From: Paracoccus mutanolyticus
GTDB lineage: Bacteria; Pseudomonadota; Alphaproteobacteria; Rhodobacterales; Rhodobacteraceae
Direction: 5' to 3'
NCBI RefSeq assembly: GCF_003285265.1
Contig: NZ_CP030239.1
Location: 682,001 to 746,000, forward strand
DNA: 64,000 nt
Part shown: positions 63,304 through 64,000 of the stretch, piece by piece
Position numbering within the stretch: the first letter of the stretch is position 1
How the letters are laid out: each line of letters begins with the position of its first letter
The notes under the pieces: model-generated
Seen by the model: only the letters and a program-made list of their open reading frames with translations
Database searches by the model: none
Told to the model about the DNA's origin: nothing
Made by a program: the position numbers and the translations under genes

Positions 63304-64000
63304 ATGGGAACTCCGCAGGACGAGGCCCGCGCCCTGATCGACCGCGTCTGGGATGCGGTGGTCGTAGGCACCGGGATCGGCGGCGCGACGCTGGGCCATG
63401 CGCTGGCGCAGGCCGGTCTGTCGGTCCTGTTCCTGGAGCGCGGACAGTTCAACGGAGCGGCCGGAAGCATCGCGGGCGACTGGCTGGAGGCCCTCGTCCC
63501 TGCGCGCCCCGAAGGCCCGAACTCCGAGGAGAGGCGTCGTGCCGGCCGCCTGGACGCGCCGATCTCGGATGTGTCCTCGGGTGAGGCAAAGCCGATCCTT
63601 CCCCTGCTGGGCATCGGAACCGGCGGCAGCAGCGCGCTTTACGGCATGGTGATGGAGCGCTTCTTTCCCTCGGACTTCACCCCCGGCGACTGGTTCTCGA
63701 AATCCGGCGGCGCAAACCTGCCAGAGCGCTGGCCGGTCAGTTATGACGAAATGGCACCCTTCTATGCCCGCGCCGAGGCGCTTTACGGCGTGCGCGCAAC
63801 GCCGGACCCGCTGCACGACTGCGCGGGCGCAAGGGGCATCAAGGAACCGCCGCCCCTTCATGCCGTCAGCCGCGAACTGGCCCAGGGACTGCGCGGGCGC
63901 GGCCTGCATCCCTATCATGTGCCGATGGCCTGCGAATACCGCGACGGCTGCCGCGAATGTCTGGGTTTTCTCTGCCCAATGGCGTGCAAGAACGACAGCG
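63304..64000 (+). CDS. GMC-family oxidoreductase (partial)
   Basis: The first 232 residues show the FAD-binding AVVVGTGIGGATLGHALAQAG and a substrate-region with GTGGSSALYGMVMERFFPSDF. A cysteine cluster follows (CEYRDGCRECLGFLCPMACKND), typical of bacterial GMC oxidoreductases whose partner is a cytochrome c subunit. It oxidises alcohols or sugar-type compounds. The gene starts 4 bases after the TPP enzyme and continues beyond the window. Confidence 0.88.
   Translation, partial: MGTPQDEARALIDRVWDAVVVGTGIGGATLGHALAQAGLSVLFLERGQFNGAAGSIAGDWLEALVPARPEGPNSEERRRAGRLDAPISDVSSGEAKPILPLLGIGTGGSSALYGMVMERFFPSDFTPGDWFSKSGGANLPERWPVSYDEMAPFYARAEALYGVRATPDPLHDCAGARGIKEPPPLHAVSRELAQGLRGRGLHPYHVPMACEYRDGCRECLGFLCPMACKNDS

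Overview
The window looks like a chromosomal segment of a high-GC alphaproteobacterium of the Rhodobacterales, closest in flavour to Paracoccus. The evidence is the F1-ATPase operon order atpH-A-G-D-C, a GapR-type DUF2312 protein, a metal-ligand-poor (Mg-type) HemB, RlmB next to tRNA-Tyr, Mfd beside a small membrane protein typical of the group, and very GC-rich third codon positions. There are no rRNA genes and no CRISPR array.

Layout. 1-8.4 kb: the end of an AcoR-like sigma-54 activator faces a SnoaL/flavin monooxygenase; then come tRNA-Tyr, rlmB, a YHS protein, a CoA-binding protein, prs, an HCCA-isomerase-like protein, a broken hydrolase and an H-type lectin protein. 8.5-13.4 kb: F1-ATPase operon. 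13.7-25.2 kb: housekeeping genes (methyltransferase, gloB, clpA, mfd, hemB, a YSC84 lipoprotein, lytic transglycosylase, ssb). 25.35-34.35 kb: a roughly 9-kb island bounded by a 14-bp repeat of the tRNA-Ala(GGC) 3' end. It holds decayed mobilisation genes, fragments of unrelated genes, an IS5-family and a complete IS3-family element, a resolvase gene interrupted by an isochorismatase fragment, and a large serine recombinase ending next to the tRNA. 34.7-41.9 kb: tig, gapR, dtd, a DEAD-box helicase, tdk, and a cytochrome b561-YceI fusion. 42-56.5 kb: accessory transport and regulation genes (a broken TonB receptor with a YncE-like propeller protein, TetR with twin operators, two SDRs behind an enolase-superfamily scar, AKR/LysR, a P1B-4 metal ATPase, a two-component system with PepSY and cytochrome b561, a VIT-family transporter). 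56.8-64 kb: a catabolic and regulatory cluster (IclR, acyl-CoA dehydrogenase, truncated ABC binding protein, TetR, class III CoA-transferase, TPP enzyme, GMC oxidoreductase) that runs off the end.

Reading caution. About twenty genes carry one or more small indels that split an otherwise perfect reading frame. They include genes a living cell can hardly lose (atpA, atpG, prs, ssb). This is best explained by uncorrected sequencing or assembly errors, so frameshifts outside the island should not be read as pseudogenes without resequencing. Decay inside the island is deeper (several frames, missing segments, fusions) and is probably real.

Functional links. The PepSY/cytochrome b561 pair is co-transcribed with its two-component system. 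The metal-related genes (P1B-4 ATPase, VIT transporter, TonB receptor) lie within 14 kb. The last cluster looks like CoA-dependent catabolism of an unidentified acid or alcohol, controlled by TetR and IclR regulators. No wholly new defence or biosynthetic system is evident; the most unusual material is the mosaic island and the final catabolic cluster.
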